DNA of 64,000 nt, from assembly GCF_004345745.1 (NCBI RefSeq), contig NZ_SLXJ01000002.1, positions 1 through 64,000 on the forward strand, given 5' to 3'. The DNA is from Nicoletella semolina (GTDB taxonomy: Bacteria; Pseudomonadota; Gammaproteobacteria; Enterobacterales; Pasteurellaceae). The position numbers were made by a program, and so were the translations under genes. Every line of letters begins with the position of its first letter. Within the stretch, counting starts at the first letter, position 1. Positions 9,088 to 20,512 of the stretch are shown here, piece by piece. A model generated the notes under the pieces. It did not search any database, was not told the DNA's origin, and saw only the letters and a program-made list of their open reading frames with translations.

Positions 9088-11565
9088 TTATAACTGAGTG
9101 AGGTACTCTCGGTGTTGTCTACTCTGAAAAGGTACAATGAGGATCTCATTTTTTTGATTAAGTAACTGATAAAACTGTGGAAAATTGAAATTATCTGAAT
9201 AGTCACTTTGCTCTAGGTTAATGCTATCAGCGTAGGCAAGAGTGATTTGTTTGATTCTTTCAACTTTTTGTCCAGCACAGTTAAAGTAGCTTTCCAGTTG
9301 GTTTTTTTTATCAAGAATATAGACATTAAAGCTCTTATCAGCGTTGTCTTCAAAGAAAAATTGTAGAAAGCCTTCACTAGCGAAATTGTAAATTTCTTTT
9401 GGCGGCTTCAGTGCTGTAGCTGTTGTCATATTTGGGGGAAGGGTCATTGAACAAGATGATGGATTAAATAGCATTTGCCACGAATTTCCCTCAAGGCGAA
9501 TGAGGTAAGGCTGTTTTTCATATAGCGTGCCGAGTTGAACCGAAATGCAGCGATTTACTAGCTCTTCCACAGATTTTTTGATCGTTTTGCTAAATTGACG
9601 GCTGTAGCAGAATACATTAACTGATTGAGGGGGGGCGGAGTTGCGATAAATTTTGTTTGAGATAAATTTTAGCATTTTTAATAATGCATCATTGCCCTCA
9701 AGATGTTGGGTAATGACTTCGTTCCACATATTGCGGTAAATTAGACTGATGCTGCCGATGATTGGATAGTCTGATGTACTTAGATTGAGTAAATTGATTG
9801 CTGAAAATTCGGTACGAGCTGGGATTTCAATTGTAGGATCGCAGGTTAAATTAACCGCAAGAATGAGATTGCGGATCTCGTTTGGGTGATAAAAATCCAT
9901 ATAGTCCATTGTTGGAGCTTTAATCGGAAACGAGTTGCGTAAATCGGTAATAAATTGACGAAGTTTACTTAAGTTTACACATTGACTTACAATATGTAAT
10001 TGGGTTTCAGCAGTGATGAGACCATTGAAATACGCCCAAGCAACGAGTTTATTTAAGCTTTTTTGATGCTGTACATAGCGTTTAGCCGGATCATAAGGCA
10101 TTGATGGAGCATTATTGACTAAATACCAACCAGCCTTAGCGGAACCAGTATCAATAACCTCAATAAAAGTAACCTCATCTTCTGCGAGGTTTTGACCTAT
10201 TTTATCGTTAATTAAGGTAATTTTCCCTGGTAGCACCTCAAAAACGGAATAGAGTTTACGAGCTAGAATATCTGTATCTTGTGGCATAATGCTGGGATCA
10301 ATTTGGTATTTACGAGCAAAACGAATGAGGTTTCGGTAACTTTGTAATAATTGCTCAATTAACATTTTTTGATGTCGCATTGCTTGTTTAATTTTCCACT
10401 GGCTACGCATTTCCAGTAGCTGAATATCGTTTTCTTGCCAGTGCCAAGTGTAGGCTAATGCACGCAATTTTTGTCGTTTGCGGGGATCGGTCTGTTGTTC
10501 AATTGCTTTGATGTAAAAACATTGACGCAAGCAGTCTAATCGAGCGAATTCTTTGCAATTTTCTAGGTAATGAGTAGCTTGCTCTAACATTGCTAAATAA
10601 GGATCGAAGAGGTTGGGATCGAAATTGCACGCTTGATCCTCAGAAAAGAGTTGTTTTTTTAATTGGCGTGAGATTAAGGTTGTATTTGGGTAGACCTCTG
10701 CATAGCTTTCTAGTAGCAAAATTTTGATAGCAGATTTATACGGATTTTCTATGCCTTTATAAAGCTGCCATAGCGTTGCACCAAAATATTCTCCAGCAGA
10801 TAAGTTATTAAGATCTCCAAAATCAACCCATTCCTCTAAGCGAATAATATGTGCAGCAACGGCTTGATCAACTAAAACTTGGTAGGGGAGAGAGGTTTCA
10901 GGCAAATGCAGCCATAAAATAGGCTTACCCGCAAGACGTACGGCGGAACGATAGAACTCATCAAGCAAGAAGTAGTGCTGTGCTGAACCGCTGTGTTCCT
11001 CATTTAATTCACTCGTATATCGGTGGGTTTTAAACTCACTAGGGTTCATTAAATAAAGGTTGATTTCCACCCTAAGAGATTGCCCCCACTGCTGAATTTT
11101 TACGATTTTTTCTTTTAAAGCGGTCAGTTGAGCATCTGAAAACGGACGAGAGTAGCACAACCATATATCAAGATCTGAAAGTGAAGTCTGTGTAATTGAG
11201 CCAAAGCTCCCCATTGCATATAATCCATCAAAGGCAGTTGAATAATAGTAATGTGGTTCATCAAATAACGTAGCGAGGTAACTTGATTGATCTGCATTAG
11301 GTAAAAAATGCGCAATGCCGTGGGGAGCATTTGGTGTATAAGCGACTAATGCTGGGTGATTGTAGTGCAACAATATAGGCAAGAGAGAAAAGACCGTTTT
11401 AAATGACTCCGAACAATGGCTTAACGCTTGATAGATACGAGCTTGCTCAATTTTCGTAATTCGCCCTTTTGCAATCTCAATAGAATGGCTTAAATCAGCT
11501 ATATCGTATGAATTATGTGAAGGTAATGAATGAGAATTTTGATAAATCGGTACACGCTTTTCCAT
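9088..11565 (-). CDS. cya: class I adenylate cyclase
   Basis: It makes cAMP from ATP, the signal for CRP, which in Pasteurellaceae also controls competence. The 825-residue product is the enterobacterial-type cyclase. The catalytic nucleotidyltransferase motif GSFGS(x5)LSDLDIW lies at residues 119-135, with the metal-binding Asp pair at 131 and 133. The long C-terminal half is the regulatory part. The ATG at 11565 gives the N-terminus MEKRVPIYQN. The gene stands alone between rpmH and the L16 hydroxylase gene, with about 200 bases upstream for its promoter. Confidence 0.97.
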   Translation of the reverse strand: MEKRVPIYQNSHSLPSHNSYDIADLSHSIEIAKGRITKIEQARIYQALSHCSESFKTVFSLLPILLHYNHPALVAYTPNAPHGIAHFLPNADQSSYLATLFDEPHYYYSTAFDGLYAMGSFGSITQTSLSDLDIWLCYSRPFSDAQLTALKEKIVKIQQWGQSLRVEINLYLMNPSEFKTHRYTSELNEEHSGSAQHYFLLDEFYRSAVRLAGKPILWLHLPETSLPYQVLVDQAVAAHIIRLEEWVDFGDLNNLSAGEYFGATLWQLYKGIENPYKSAIKILLLESYAEVYPNTTLISRQLKKQLFSEDQACNFDPNLFDPYLAMLEQATHYLENCKEFARLDCLRQCFYIKAIEQQTDPRKRQKLRALAYTWHWQENDIQLLEMRSQWKIKQAMRHQKMLIEQLLQSYRNLIRFARKYQIDPSIMPQDTDILARKLYSVFEVLPGKITLINDKIGQNLAEDEVTFIEVIDTGSAKAGWYLVNNAPSMPYDPAKRYVQHQKSLNKLVAWAYFNGLITAETQLHIVSQCVNLSKLRQFITDLRNSFPIKAPTMDYMDFYHPNEIRNLILAVNLTCDPTIEIPARTEFSAINLLNLSTSDYPIIGSISLIYRNMWNEVITQHLEGNDALLKMLKFISNKIYRNSAPPQSVNVFCYSRQFSKTIKKSVEELVNRCISVQLGTLYEKQPYLIRLEGNSWQMLFNPSSCSMTLPPNMTTATALKPPKEIYNFASEGFLQFFFEDNADKSFNVYILDKKNQLESYFNCAGQKVERIKQITLAYADSINLEQSDYSDNFNFPQFYQLLNQKNEILIVPFQSRQHREYLTQL

Positions 11566-11770
11566 ATCTCTTCAAAAATGTGTTCTAAAAGGGCGTGTAA
11601 TCTAACACGTTAAGAAGAAAGATGAAATGAAAACACAAAATCAATCGGTTAAAAACGTTATCATTTGTAAAATTTTTTCACTTCTTGACCGCTTGCAAAA
11701 GGACTATCAAATTAACACAGTTTTGTGGTAATCCTTATTGGTAACTTTCCCTTTTGGTTGGACGTGAGAT

Positions 11771-12976
11771 TTATTCGCCTTCTTCTAAAGTAACCCAGCC
11801 ACTGTCAAGCCAATCGCACAGACTATCTAGCAATAGTTCCAGCGTATCTTGATTTTTTGCTTTCGAAGCCAACTTATTCCACGAGATAGCATCGCCATTG
11901 GCAATACGAATGAGTAGATTGGCTTCAGGCTCGGTTAATTCATCAATCCATTCACCATTGACATAAACCTGCTGTGGCTGCTCGGTATAAAGCATTTTGA
12001 CATTGGCATCTTGCTGAATCCAGCCACCTGATTCAAGCACTTGTTGTACTTCATCAGGGTAAAATTCCCCCTCTTCAAGCAATTGCACATAACGTCTCGT
12101 ACTCACTGCCGTTGCAACACTATGAGTAAAAAGTGCATCAAATTGCTCAGAATGTTGCAGTAAATCAATCAGTTGCACCTTCAATTGTTTAACCATTTGC
12201 GGATCAAGCAGGGCGTTCGGTTGCATTTTAGGCGATAGCCGAAACGGCAAGGCAAACTGTGAATTTGGCAGTGTTTCGCTTTGATGTTCAAGGGTTTTAC
12301 ATAAGTTTTCGAGTAAATCCGCCGCATTAGGGAAACGCAAGCCAAATGAAAAAGTTAAACAATCATCTTGTGCTACACCGTAGTGGGACAAGCGAGATGG
12401 CACATACAATACATCACCAGGGGCTAATATTTCATCAAAAATTAACTCGCCCATATCATCAAAAATACGAATTGGTTGATTGGCTTTAAATTCTGTACTT
12501 GAATCGCACCATTTCCCAAGCTGCCAACGGCGATGACCATAGCCTTGTACAAGGAACACATCATATTCATCATAATGACGACCGACAGAGCCACCAGCAG
12601 GGGCATAAGAGATCATAATATCATCACGTTGCCATTGCGGAATATAGCCAAACGCTTGCCATAACGCTCCCAATTCAGGCGACCACTGTTCTAAGTTTTG
12701 TACCAACACCGACCATTGCTCAGGTAAGTCATTAAAATCTTCACAAGAAAGTGGGCTACGTTTTAGCGACCATTTCTCACCCTCTGGTTGTGAGTGAGTA
12801 GTAATTAAGCGAGCCGTTACTTCATCTTGCTGTGCCAGCTCAATAATATCTTCAGGCTCGAATAGTCCAATAATTTGAGGCAAGCCATTACGAATTAATA
12901 GCGGTCGTTTTTGCCAATAATTTTGCAAAAAATCTTCAGGCGTAATATTTTCTGGGAGACAAAATGGGATATTCAT
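11771..12976 (-). CDS. roxA: ribosomal oxygenase, L16 arginine 3-hydroxylase (YcfD/RoxA family)
   Basis: This JmjC-type cupin uses Fe(II) and 2-oxoglutarate to hydroxylate an arginine of ribosomal protein L16. The product is 401 residues, slightly longer than E. coli RoxA (about 373). The iron triad is visible as H134-x-D136 in GGSVGRHYDEYDVF and H198 in PSRLSHYG. PGDVLYVPS precedes the second His. The C-terminal region is winged-helix-like. The gene is divergent from glyQ with about 180 bases between, and that spacer contains an Apl-type USS near 13103. Confidence 0.92.
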   Translation of the reverse strand: MNIPFCLPENITPEDFLQNYWQKRPLLIRNGLPQIIGLFEPEDIIELAQQDEVTARLITTHSQPEGEKWSLKRSPLSCEDFNDLPEQWSVLVQNLEQWSPELGALWQAFGYIPQWQRDDIMISYAPAGGSVGRHYDEYDVFLVQGYGHRRWQLGKWCDSSTEFKANQPIRIFDDMGELIFDEILAPGDVLYVPSRLSHYGVAQDDCLTFSFGLRFPNAADLLENLCKTLEHQSETLPNSQFALPFRLSPKMQPNALLDPQMVKQLKVQLIDLLQHSEQFDALFTHSVATAVSTRRYVQLLEEGEFYPDEVQQVLESGGWIQQDANVKMLYTEQPQQVYVNGEWIDELTEPEANLLIRIANGDAISWNKLASKAKNQDTLELLLDSLCDWLDSGWVTLEEGE

Positions 12977-13159
12977 AGCAAGCTCCTTGCACTGGAAATG
13001 GTGAGTTTGGCATTATTCTAACGGATTTCCACATTCTAAGGGAATAAATCGTCATTTATCTTATTGATTTATTCCGCTATTTTGCAAAAAATTTACCGTC
13101 ATTGACCGCTTACAAGCTATAATGAGCAAATTTTACAAAGTATTCTCTGGGAACAAAAA

Positions 13160-14065
13160 ATGAGTACAACATTTAACGTAAAAACTTTCCAAGGTATGAT
13201 TTTAGCCTTACAAGACTATTGGGCAAATGTGGGCTGTGCAATTGTGCAACCTTTTGATATGGAAGTCGGTGCAGGAACAAGTCACCCTATGACCGCACTT
13301 CGTGCCTTAGGTCCTGAACCAATGGCATTTGCTTATGTTCAGCCATCACGCCGCCCAACAGACGGTCGCTATGGTGAAAATCCTAACCGCTTGCAACATT
13401 ATTACCAATTCCAAGTGGTGATTAAACCATCGCCAGATAACATTCAAGAACTCTACTTAGGCTCGCTTAAAATGCTTGGTTTCGATCCAACGCAGCACGA
13501 TATCCGCTTTGTAGAAGATAACTGGGAAAACCCAACACTTGGTGCGTGGGGTCTAGGCTGGGAAGTATGGCTCAACGGTATGGAAGTTACCCAATTCACC
13601 TACTTCCAACAAGTAGGCGGTTTAGAATGTAAACCTGTTACAGGCGAAGTAACCTACGGCTTAGAGCGTTTGGCAATGTACATTCAAGGCGTGGACAGCG
13701 TGTACGATTTAGTTTGGGCAGATGGTCCGCTTGGCAAAACCACCTATGGCGATGTGTTTCACCAAAACGAAGTCGAACAATCAACCTACAACTTCGAATA
13801 CGCAGACGTAGATTTCTTATTCGAAGCGTTCGAACAATACGAAAAAGAAGCAACCGAGTTATTAGCGTTAGAAAAACCGCTACCGTTACCAGCCTACGAA
13901 CGCATTTTAAAAGCGGCACACAGCTTCAATATGCTAGATGCACGCAAAGCGATTTCAGTAACCGAACGCCAACGTTACATTTTACGAATCCGCACCTTAA
14001 CCAAAGGCGTAGCAGAAGCCTATTATGCGAGCCGTGAGTCATTGGGTTTTCCAGGGTGTAAGTAA
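13160..14065 (+). CDS. glyQ: glycyl-tRNA synthetase alpha subunit
   Basis: This is the catalytic subunit of the tetrameric (alpha2beta2) glycyl-tRNA synthetase. The 301-residue product has the class II motifs: [21 protein letters not shown] near the N-terminus, [23 protein letters not shown] (motif 2) and [10 protein letters not shown] (motif 3). The start ATG follows a GGGAACAAAAA site. glyS lies 237 bases downstream in the same direction, an unusually long gap filled with an inverted repeat pair. Confidence 0.97.
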   Translation: MSTTFNVKTFQGMILALQDYWANVGCAIVQPFDMEVGAGTSHPMTALRALGPEPMAFAYVQPSRRPTDGRYGENPNRLQHYYQFQVVIKPSPDNIQELYLGSLKMLGFDPTQHDIRFVEDNWENPTLGAWGLGWEVWLNGMEVTQFTYFQQVGGLECKPVTGEVTYGLERLAMYIQGVDSVYDLVWADGPLGKTTYGDVFHQNEVEQSTYNFEYADVDFLFEAFEQYEKEATELLALEKPLPLPAYERILKAAHSFNMLDARKAISVTERQRYILRIRTLTKGVAEAYYASRESLGFPGCK

Positions 14066-14070
14066 GGTTA

Positions 14071-14238
14071 AATCCCCCCTAACCCCTCTTTACTAAAGAG
14101 GGGGATCGGATCTCCAAAATGTTGAGATTTGTGTTCTTCATCAACAATAGAAATTTTAAAATGCGGATTAGTCCACAAAACTGAATTTCTGCACAAACCC
14201 AGTCCCCCTCTTTAGCAAAGAGGGGCTAGGGGGGATTT
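14071..14238. repeat. inverted pair of CCCCTCTTT repeats between glyQ and glyS
   Basis: Two copies of the same element face each other. 14071-14104 carries the CCCCCTAACCCCTCTTT core, four bases and its complement; 14201-14238 carries the reverse orientation ending GGGGCTAGGGGGGATTT. A third copy lies at 2918. Each copy is itself a stem-loop, and together they can form a long stem with a loop of about 95 bases. This pair separates the two glycyl-tRNA synthetase genes and may reduce read-through. Confidence 0.75.
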
Positions 14239-14302
14239 AGCAGAAATGAAAAATGAAGTGTGATATAGCATATTTACAAGACAATTTAAAAAGAGATAAA
14301 CA

Positions 14303-16387
14303 ATGACAACACAAAACTTCCTCGCCGAGATCGGCACTGAAGAGTTGCCACCGAAGGCACTCAAAAAATTAGCGACCGCATTTGCACAAAATGTAGAAAA
14401 CGAATTAAACCAAGCAGGTTTATCATTCGAGAAAGTGGAATGGTTTGCTGCACCACGTCGTTTGGCGGTAAAGGTGTTGGGTTTGGCGACGGCTCAACCA
14501 AGCAAAGAAATTGAAAAACGTGGTCCTGCGGTGTCGGCGGCGTTTGACGCAGACGGCAAGCCAACTAAAGCGGCAGAAGGCTGGGCGAGAGGCTGTGGCA
14601 TTACCGTGGATCAGGCAGAGCGTATCGCCACCGAGAAAGGCGAATGGTTAGTTCATCGTGCAGTGATTGAAGGTCAGCCGACTAAAAACTTATTGGCAGA
14701 CATCATCAGCCGTGCGTTGGCGGGCTTGCCGATTCCAAAACCAATGCGTTGGGGCGACAAAACCGTGCAGTTTATCCGTCCTGTGCATACGGTAACGATG
14801 TTGCTTGGCGATGAATTGATCGCAGGCGAAATCCTTGGCGTAGCGAGTGGCACGACTATTCGTGGTCACCGTTTCCTTGGCGAACGTGAGTTCCAAATTT
14901 CACACGCAGACCAATACCCAGCATTGCTGAAAGAAAAAGGTATGGTCATTGCCGATTTCAACGAGCGTAAAGCGTTGATTCTTGCAAAATCGCAAGAAAA
15001 AGCGACCGCTCTCGGTGGTGTGGCGGACATTGAAGAAGACTTACTCGAAGAAGTAACCTCGCTGGTGGAATTTCCAAACGTTCTCACCGCAAAATTTGAA
15101 GAACGTTTCTTAGCAGTGCCTGCAGAAGCCTTAGTTTACACCATGAAAGGCGACCAAAAATACTTCCCAATCTATGCAAAAGGAGAAGGTGATAAAGACG
15201 GCAAATTATTACCGCACTTTATCTTTGTTTCGAATATCAACCCAGATGATCCAACAGCGATCATCGCAGGTAACGAAAAAGTGGTACGCCCACGTTTGAG
15301 TGATGCGGAATTTTTCTTCAATACTGATAAAAAACAGCGTTTAGAAGACTTATTACCACGTCTTGAAACAGTTTTATTCCAACAACAATTAGGTACATTA
15401 TTGGATAAAACCAAACGTATTCAATCCCTTGCAGGCGAAATTGCCACCCAAATTGGCGCAGACAGAACCAAAGCGGAGCGTGCAGGCTTGCTTTCTAAAT
15501 GTGATTTAATGACCAATATGGTATTCGAGTTTACCGACACGCAAGGCGTAATGGGTATGCACTACGCTCGCCACGATGGTGAAGATGAAGAGGTGGCAGT
15601 GGCGTTGAACGAACAATATATGCCACGTTTTGCAGGCGATGAATTGCCGAAATCGTTGGTGGCTTGCTCGGTGGCGTTGGCGGATAAATTCGACACGCTC
15701 ACGGGGATTTTCGGTATCGGTCAAGCACCGAAAGGCAGTGCCGACCCATTTGCTCTACGTCGTGCGGCATTAGGCTCACTTCGTATTATCGTTGAGAAAA
15801 ATTTACCACTTGATATTGAAAACCTTGTTCGCAAATCGGCAGCATTATTTAGCGATAAATTAACCAATGCGAATGTGGTTGCGGACGTGGTGGACTTTAT
15901 GCTTGGTCGTTTCCGTGCGTGGTATCAAGATGAAGGCATTGCGGTGGACGTAATCCAAGCGGTATTAGCTCGCCGCCCAACCAAACCAGCAGATTTTGAT
16001 GCTCGTGTGCGTGCAGTGTCGCATTTCCGTACCTTAGATTCAGCCCAAGCGTTAGCGGCAGCGAATAAACGTGTAAGCAACATCTTAGCGAAAGTAGAAG
16101 GCGAAATTTCATCAGAAATTCACTATTCGCTGTTAGTCGAGGTGGAAGAAAAAGCCCTTGCAGAACAAGTACTTGCACTGCAAGCCGAACTTGCTCCAGT
16201 CTTTGCCAGTGGGGAATACCAAGTCGCATTAGACCGCTTAGCGAGCTTGCGTGAAACAGTGGATAATTTCTTCGAAAAAGTGATGGTCAATGCAGAAGAT
16301 GAAAGCCTTCGCCGTAACCGTCAGGCAATTTTGAATAATCTGCGTAACTTATTCTTACAAGTGGCGGATATTTCCGTTTTACAATAA
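14303..16387 (+). CDS. glyS: glycyl-tRNA synthetase beta subunit
   Basis: The beta subunit binds tRNA-Gly and completes the alpha2beta2 enzyme with GlyQ. The product is 694 residues, full length (family about 690). It begins [20 protein letters not shown], the conserved opening. HD-domain-like residues ([28 protein letters not shown]) lie in the middle, and the C-terminal part is anticodon-binding-like. A weak AAAGAGATAAACA precedes the ATG. Confidence 0.97.
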   Translation: MTTQNFLAEIGTEELPPKALKKLATAFAQNVENELNQAGLSFEKVEWFAAPRRLAVKVLGLATAQPSKEIEKRGPAVSAAFDADGKPTKAAEGWARGCGITVDQAERIATEKGEWLVHRAVIEGQPTKNLLADIISRALAGLPIPKPMRWGDKTVQFIRPVHTVTMLLGDELIAGEILGVASGTTIRGHRFLGEREFQISHADQYPALLKEKGMVIADFNERKALILAKSQEKATALGGVADIEEDLLEEVTSLVEFPNVLTAKFEERFLAVPAEALVYTMKGDQKYFPIYAKGEGDKDGKLLPHFIFVSNINPDDPTAIIAGNEKVVRPRLSDAEFFFNTDKKQRLEDLLPRLETVLFQQQLGTLLDKTKRIQSLAGEIATQIGADRTKAERAGLLSKCDLMTNMVFEFTDTQGVMGMHYARHDGEDEEVAVALNEQYMPRFAGDELPKSLVACSVALADKFDTLTGIFGIGQAPKGSADPFALRRAALGSLRIIVEKNLPLDIENLVRKSAALFSDKLTNANVVADVVDFMLGRFRAWYQDEGIAVDVIQAVLARRPTKPADFDARVRAVSHFRTLDSAQALAAANKRVSNILAKVEGEISSEIHYSLLVEVEEKALAEQVLALQAELAPVFASGEYQVALDRLASLRETVDNFFEKVMVNAEDESLRRNRQAILNNLRNLFLQVADISVLQ

Positions 16388-16399
16388 TTTTTCTTAAAC

Positions 16400-16428
16400 T
16401 GACCGCTTACTACGAGCGGTCAATTTTT
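16400..16428 (+). terminator. USS-derived terminator after glyS
   Basis: TGACCGCT and AGCGGTCA form an 8-bp stem over a short loop followed by ATTTTTAT. The stem is made of paired, opposed uptake-signal cores, a common way Pasteurellaceae build terminators. Confidence 0.8.
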
Positions 16429-16458
16429 ATCAGAAATTTGCAAACACAAGGAATAACG

Positions 16459-16749
16459 ATGACAACCAAAATCGAACATTTATTCAGCAATCAATGGGAC
16501 GTGCGTGTAAGCGATCCTGGCTTAGAGGGAGCTATCAGCCACTATTTTGAAACGGTCTCTCTAACCTTAGATGCCCATATTGATGATAATGGTACAAAGT
16601 ATGAATTTACTCGAACTGTTGAGAAAAAAGTACAAACGCATTGTGTATTTAGTGAGATTGATGAGCTGTTTAAGTTTCTTGCTGAATATCTTGGACCTGT
16701 TGCATTAGGCAATATCGGCGTCAAAATTGGTAAATTAGGGCTGGCTTAA
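16459..16749 (+). CDS. conserved small protein upstream of xerC
   Basis: I do not recognise this family. The start ATG at 16459 is chosen because AAGGAATAACG lies at the right distance; an upstream start at 16438 would sit in the terminator zone. The product is 96 residues, acidic in the centre, with no signal peptide or membrane segment. Predicted pattern: beta-rich start ([10 protein letters not shown]), a helix-like [16 protein letters not shown] and a C-terminal [13 protein letters not shown]. Its stop overlaps the xerC start (TAATG), so the two are translationally coupled. Confidence 0.8.
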   Translation: MTTKIEHLFSNQWDVRVSDPGLEGAISHYFETVSLTLDAHIDDNGTKYEFTRTVEKKVQTHCVFSEIDELFKFLAEYLGPVALGNIGVKIGKLGLA

Positions 16750-17654
16750 TGAGCGAACTTTACGCCCAAACTGCTCCCTACTGGGATTTTTTGCGTATTG
16801 AAAAACAACTCAGCCCCCATACGCTGAGCAGTTATCAGCGTCAATTGCTTGCAGTCTGCCAGTTATTGAATGAAGTCTCGGTCAGTGATTGGGAAAACGT
16901 TGATACGCACGCTATTCGTTGGCTGCTATCTCAAAGCCATAAACAAGGTTTAAGTACCAAAAGTATTGGGCTACGCCTTGTAGCACTTCGTCAATTTTTG
17001 GCTTTTTTGGTTGAGCGAGGGACATTATCGGTCAATCCCGCTCTTGGCATAAAATCACCTAAAGTGGGTAAACGCCTACCTAAAAATGTTGATGCTGAAC
17101 AAGTTGCACAATTGCTAAATTTTGATCCAAACCAACCGCTTGATGTGCGAGATAAAGCAATGATGGAATTGATGTATAGCTCTGGGTTACGCCTGTCCGA
17201 ACTACAGCAGCTAGACTTAGGCGATATTGATTTTGCCTCAGGCGAAGTGCGAGTGTTGGGCAAAGGGAATAAAGAGCGTATTGTACCTGTCGGATCAAAG
17301 GCAATTATGGCGGTTCAAGCGTGGTTAAAGGAACGCTTAATGTTTCAACCTCAAGATAGTGCATTATTTATCAGCCAGCGAGGGAAACGAATTTCGCACC
17401 GCAGCATTCAACTTATAATGAAAAAATGGGGACAAAAGCAAGCGTTGGATAGCCACCTTTACCCCCATAAATTACGCCACTCTTTTGCAACCCATATGCT
17501 TGAGGGCAGTAGTGATCTCCGAGCTGTGCAGGAGTTGTTAGGACACAGCAGTCTTGCCACTACGCAAATTTATACGCATTTGGATTTTCAGCATCTTGCC
17601 AAAATTTATGATAACGCCCACCCAAGAGCAAAACGCAAAAAAGAGACGGAGTAA
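16749..17654 (+). CDS. xerC: tyrosine recombinase XerC
   Basis: With XerD it resolves chromosome dimers at dif. The 301-residue product has the N-terminal SAM-like core-binding domain ([13 protein letters not shown]) and the catalytic domain. Its catalytic residues are Arg in SSGLRLSE, Lys in GKGNKER, HxxR in [12 protein letters not shown], His in [11 protein letters not shown] and the nucleophile Tyr in IYTH. The length is normal. It overlaps the preceding small gene and is convergent with holB; TAGCTTGGCTAAGCTA in between could be a weak stem. Confidence 0.96.
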   Translation: MSELYAQTAPYWDFLRIEKQLSPHTLSSYQRQLLAVCQLLNEVSVSDWENVDTHAIRWLLSQSHKQGLSTKSIGLRLVALRQFLAFLVERGTLSVNPALGIKSPKVGKRLPKNVDAEQVAQLLNFDPNQPLDVRDKAMMELMYSSGLRLSELQQLDLGDIDFASGEVRVLGKGNKERIVPVGSKAIMAVQAWLKERLMFQPQDSALFISQRGKRISHRSIQLIMKKWGQKQALDSHLYPHKLRHSFATHMLEGSSDLRAVQELLGHSSLATTQIYTHLDFQHLAKIYDNAHPRAKRKKETE

Positions 17655-17682
17655 TAGCTTGGCTAAGCTAGTAGGAAAAACT

Positions 17683-18693
17683 TCAATGATCATTGGTTGC
17701 AAATACGTCTAACGCCAACTTAGTGAGAGCATCTGCAAGCATTAGCTCTAGGTTAATAGCATTGACTTCACGGATAACTTGTTGAGTTTGAAGAATAATT
17801 TGATAACCTTTGAGCAATGATTGTACACTTAAGGCTTGGCTAAAGGGAAGAATACCATTGCGTAAATCAGGGTTTATCCAAGTCGATTGTACGGTCATTT
17901 TCGCTTTCAGAGCATCACTGAAAAAGTAACTAATCCAGTCTAATTGTCGCAATATGTCCTCTTTTTCTTTGCCAAACTCACTTAACAATAACCAAATGTC
18001 GTGGCTTTTGTAAAATCGCCAAAAATTTTGCAGAAAGCGTTTTCGCTGTGATAAGCGGTCAGTTTCCAAAAAATCTTTGCAAACAAGTGGACGCTGATGA
18101 CATAGACGAAGAGCAATTTCAATATCGTCCAAAGTGAGTGCAGGACATTGCTCTTGTAGCCATTGATATACAATTGAAAAGCTAGGTGGCTGAACCAGCC
18201 AAGATTGGCAACGGCTTTGAATAGTTGCTAACAAGGGACTATTTAAGGGAGCTTCTAGCAGAAAATAGACATTATCGTGCGGTTCTTCCAATATCTTGAG
18301 TAGAGCATTGGCAGCTGCTTCTGTTAAGCGTTCAGCTGAGGCAATGTAGATCGCACTGTTGCCACCTTGCTGGGCAAATTGTTGTAATTTCGTATTCTGA
18401 TCACGGATTTGATCGACTCCAATGTCTTTTCCTTCAATGGACTCAATGAAGTGAAAATCAGGGTGATTGCCACTTTGCATTAATAAGCAGCTTTTGCAAG
18501 TGCCACACGAAACAGCATCTTGTGGCGTATGGCATAATAACCTTGTGGCAAACTGTCGAATGAGAGTTGGCGTACCCAGTCCGCTCTCTGTTTTAAATAA
18601 CAAAGCGTGGTGTCCGTGTCCTTGCTCAAAGGCAGAAACAAGCTGCTGGTAGATTGGCTCAAGCCAAGGGTAAAGTGCCATATTAGTTTGCAA
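17683..18693 (-). CDS. holB: DNA polymerase III delta' subunit
   Basis: The delta' subunit is part of the clamp loader. The 336-residue product has the AAA+ fold of the family, including a zinc-binding [10 protein letters not shown] segment, [12 protein letters not shown]-like [16 protein letters not shown], and the arginine-finger-type ATIQSRCQ. The N-terminus [12 protein letters not shown] is typical. It overlaps tmk by 11 bases and lies in the conserved mltG-tmk-holB order. Confidence 0.95.
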   Translation of the reverse strand: MQTNMALYPWLEPIYQQLVSAFEQGHGHHALLFKTESGLGTPTLIRQFATRLLCHTPQDAVSCGTCKSCLLMQSGNHPDFHFIESIEGKDIGVDQIRDQNTKLQQFAQQGGNSAIYIASAERLTEAAANALLKILEEPHDNVYFLLEAPLNSPLLATIQSRCQSWLVQPPSFSIVYQWLQEQCPALTLDDIEIALRLCHQRPLVCKDFLETDRLSQRKRFLQNFWRFYKSHDIWLLLSEFGKEKEDILRQLDWISYFFSDALKAKMTVQSTWINPDLRNGILPFSQALSVQSLLKGYQIILQTQQVIREVNAINLELMLADALTKLALDVFATNDH

Positions 18694-19309
18694 AATTAAA
18701 GAAAGAAATCACCGCTTGTCGTATCTCTTCAGAGACCTGCTCCATCGATTGTGCGGCATTGATAATGACAGCTTTAGGGTGATGCTGACAGAGGGTTAAA
18801 TAACGCTGGCGAGTTCGCTGGAAAAATGCAATGTGCTGCTGCTCTATGCGATCTAATTGCCCACGTCCTTTCGCTCGAGCTAGCCCCATTTCAGGATCGA
18901 GATCGAGATAAAGCGTCAAGTCTGGTTCAAACTCACCTAAAATAGCGTGGCTGATTTGTTCGACTAAGCCTACTAAACCTCTCCCTCCCCCTTGGTAAGC
19001 TAAACTTGACATATTATGCCTGTCGCCCACGACCCACTTTCCTGTGGTTAAGGCTGGCTCAATCACTGTTTCAAGTAGCTGGGTTCGAGCGGCAAACATC
19101 ATCAGCAGCTCTGCCTTATCCGTGGTATGTTCGCCATCAACGCCTTGTTTCCATAAAGTGCGTAATGCCTCAGCAATCGGTGTGCCACCAGGTTCACGAG
19201 TTTGCACGATGTCCAGCCCCTGTTTTGTCAAAAGCTGGCTGACAACCTGCTGGGCATTCGATTTTCCTGCCCCTTCTAAACCTTCTATTGCAATAAATTT
19301 GCCACGCAT
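18683..19309 (-). CDS. tmk: thymidylate kinase
   Basis: It phosphorylates dTMP to dTDP. The 208-residue product has the P-loop EGLEGAGKS at residues 9-17, the DR(H/Y) motif in [19 protein letters not shown], and the lid-region arginines. The length is standard. It lies between mltG and holB and ends inside the holB start, suggesting co-transcription. Confidence 0.97.
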   Translation of the reverse strand: MRGKFIAIEGLEGAGKSNAQQVVSQLLTKQGLDIVQTREPGGTPIAEALRTLWKQGVDGEHTTDKAELLMMFAARTQLLETVIEPALTTGKWVVGDRHNMSSLAYQGGGRGLVGLVEQISHAILGEFEPDLTLYLDLDPEMGLARAKGRGQLDRIEQQHIAFFQRTRQRYLTLCQHHPKAVIINAAQSMEQVSEEIRQAVISFFNFAN

Positions 19310-19397
19310 TTGTTACTCTCTTATATTCTATTGTAAGTTATGGTTCATTTCTGAAAGCAGTTGCCAAATGGCAACACGGATTTCTGTCAATTTTACG

Positions 19398-20447
19398 CTA
19401 TTTATTCAGGTTCTCACGTTGTTTTTTTCTTTCGAGCTGAATCCATTCTTGCACAGCTCGATTATGTTCAGCTAAAGTTCGACTAAATTTATGCCCTCCA
19501 GAACCATCAGCCACAAAATAGAGATAATCAGTGCTGTCTGGTTGAGCCACCGCTTCAAGTGAGGCACGGCTTGGCATAGCAATTGGGGTTGGGGGTAAGC
19601 CATCAATCACATAAGTATTATATGGCGTGGCTTCTAGCAGATCTTTTTTACGAATATTCCCCTTGTAATGCTCGCCCATACCATAAATAACTGTCGGATC
19701 AGTCTGTAGTTTCATCTTTAAATTGAGACGATTAATAAACACCGATGCCACTTTTGGGCGTTCAGAAGCCACAGCGGTTTCTTTCTCGACAATGGAAGCC
19801 AAAATTAACATTTCATAAGGGCTAGCGAGAGGCAAGTCGATTTTTCTTTGCTGCCAAATTTGGGATAGTGCCTGTTGCTGCTGCTGATAGGCTCGTTTGA
19901 GCAATGTAAGATCATTGCTATAAGGCACATAACTGTAAGTATCAGGGGCAAGCCAGCCTTCCAATTTTGTATGCGGAATCGCCAATAATTGTGCAATTTC
20001 TTGTTCAGATTTGTCCGCTAATGTCTGAGTTAAATAGGGTGTGTTTCGGAGTTGTTCACGCCAGTCCTTGAACGTTTTTCCTTCAATAAATTGTGCATTC
20101 AGTTGCACTTCTTTGCCGCTATTTAAATGAGCAAGCAGTTCACTAACAGTGTGAAGATTTTCCAGTGAGTAAACTCCTGCTTTGAATTTGCCTAATGAAG
20201 GCGAAAGGCGTAAAAAATATGGCAGCCAATGGGTTTCAGCTACAATATTTCTTTCTGCCAACAGTTGTGCCAATTTTTGGCTTGATGTGCCTTTTTCAAT
20301 GACCAAAAAGGGCTTGGGCTGGCTCATTAAAAATTGAGGATTTAAAGGCTGATTAGCAAAATTGATAATTTTAACGTAGAAGAATCCCCCTACCCCTATA
20401 GCAATCACCAATAATAAACACAATGTAACAAAGATTTTTTTTAACAT
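19398..20447 (-). CDS. mltG: endolytic murein transglycosylase MltG
   Basis: MltG (YceG) cuts nascent glycan strands and so sets their length. It is an inner membrane protein of 349 residues. One N-terminal membrane segment (about residues 4-24) is followed by a LysM-like region and the YceG domain with the catalytic Glu in [21 protein letters not shown] and [13 protein letters not shown] are family motifs. It is first in the mltG-tmk-holB operon; menB lies upstream on the same strand. Confidence 0.95.
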   Translation of the reverse strand: MLKKIFVTLCLLLVIAIGVGGFFYVKIINFANQPLNPQFLMSQPKPFLVIEKGTSSQKLAQLLAERNIVAETHWLPYFLRLSPSLGKFKAGVYSLENLHTVSELLAHLNSGKEVQLNAQFIEGKTFKDWREQLRNTPYLTQTLADKSEQEIAQLLAIPHTKLEGWLAPDTYSYVPYSNDLTLLKRAYQQQQQALSQIWQQRKIDLPLASPYEMLILASIVEKETAVASERPKVASVFINRLNLKMKLQTDPTVIYGMGEHYKGNIRKKDLLEATPYNTYVIDGLPPTPIAMPSRASLEAVAQPDSTDYLYFVADGSGGHKFSRTLAEHNRAVQEWIQLERKKQRENLNK

Positions 20448-20512
20448 GCCAAATCAAATAAAAAATAGCGAGCAAATGCTGCTGTTAAACACGGTATTTG
20501 CTCGCTTAATGG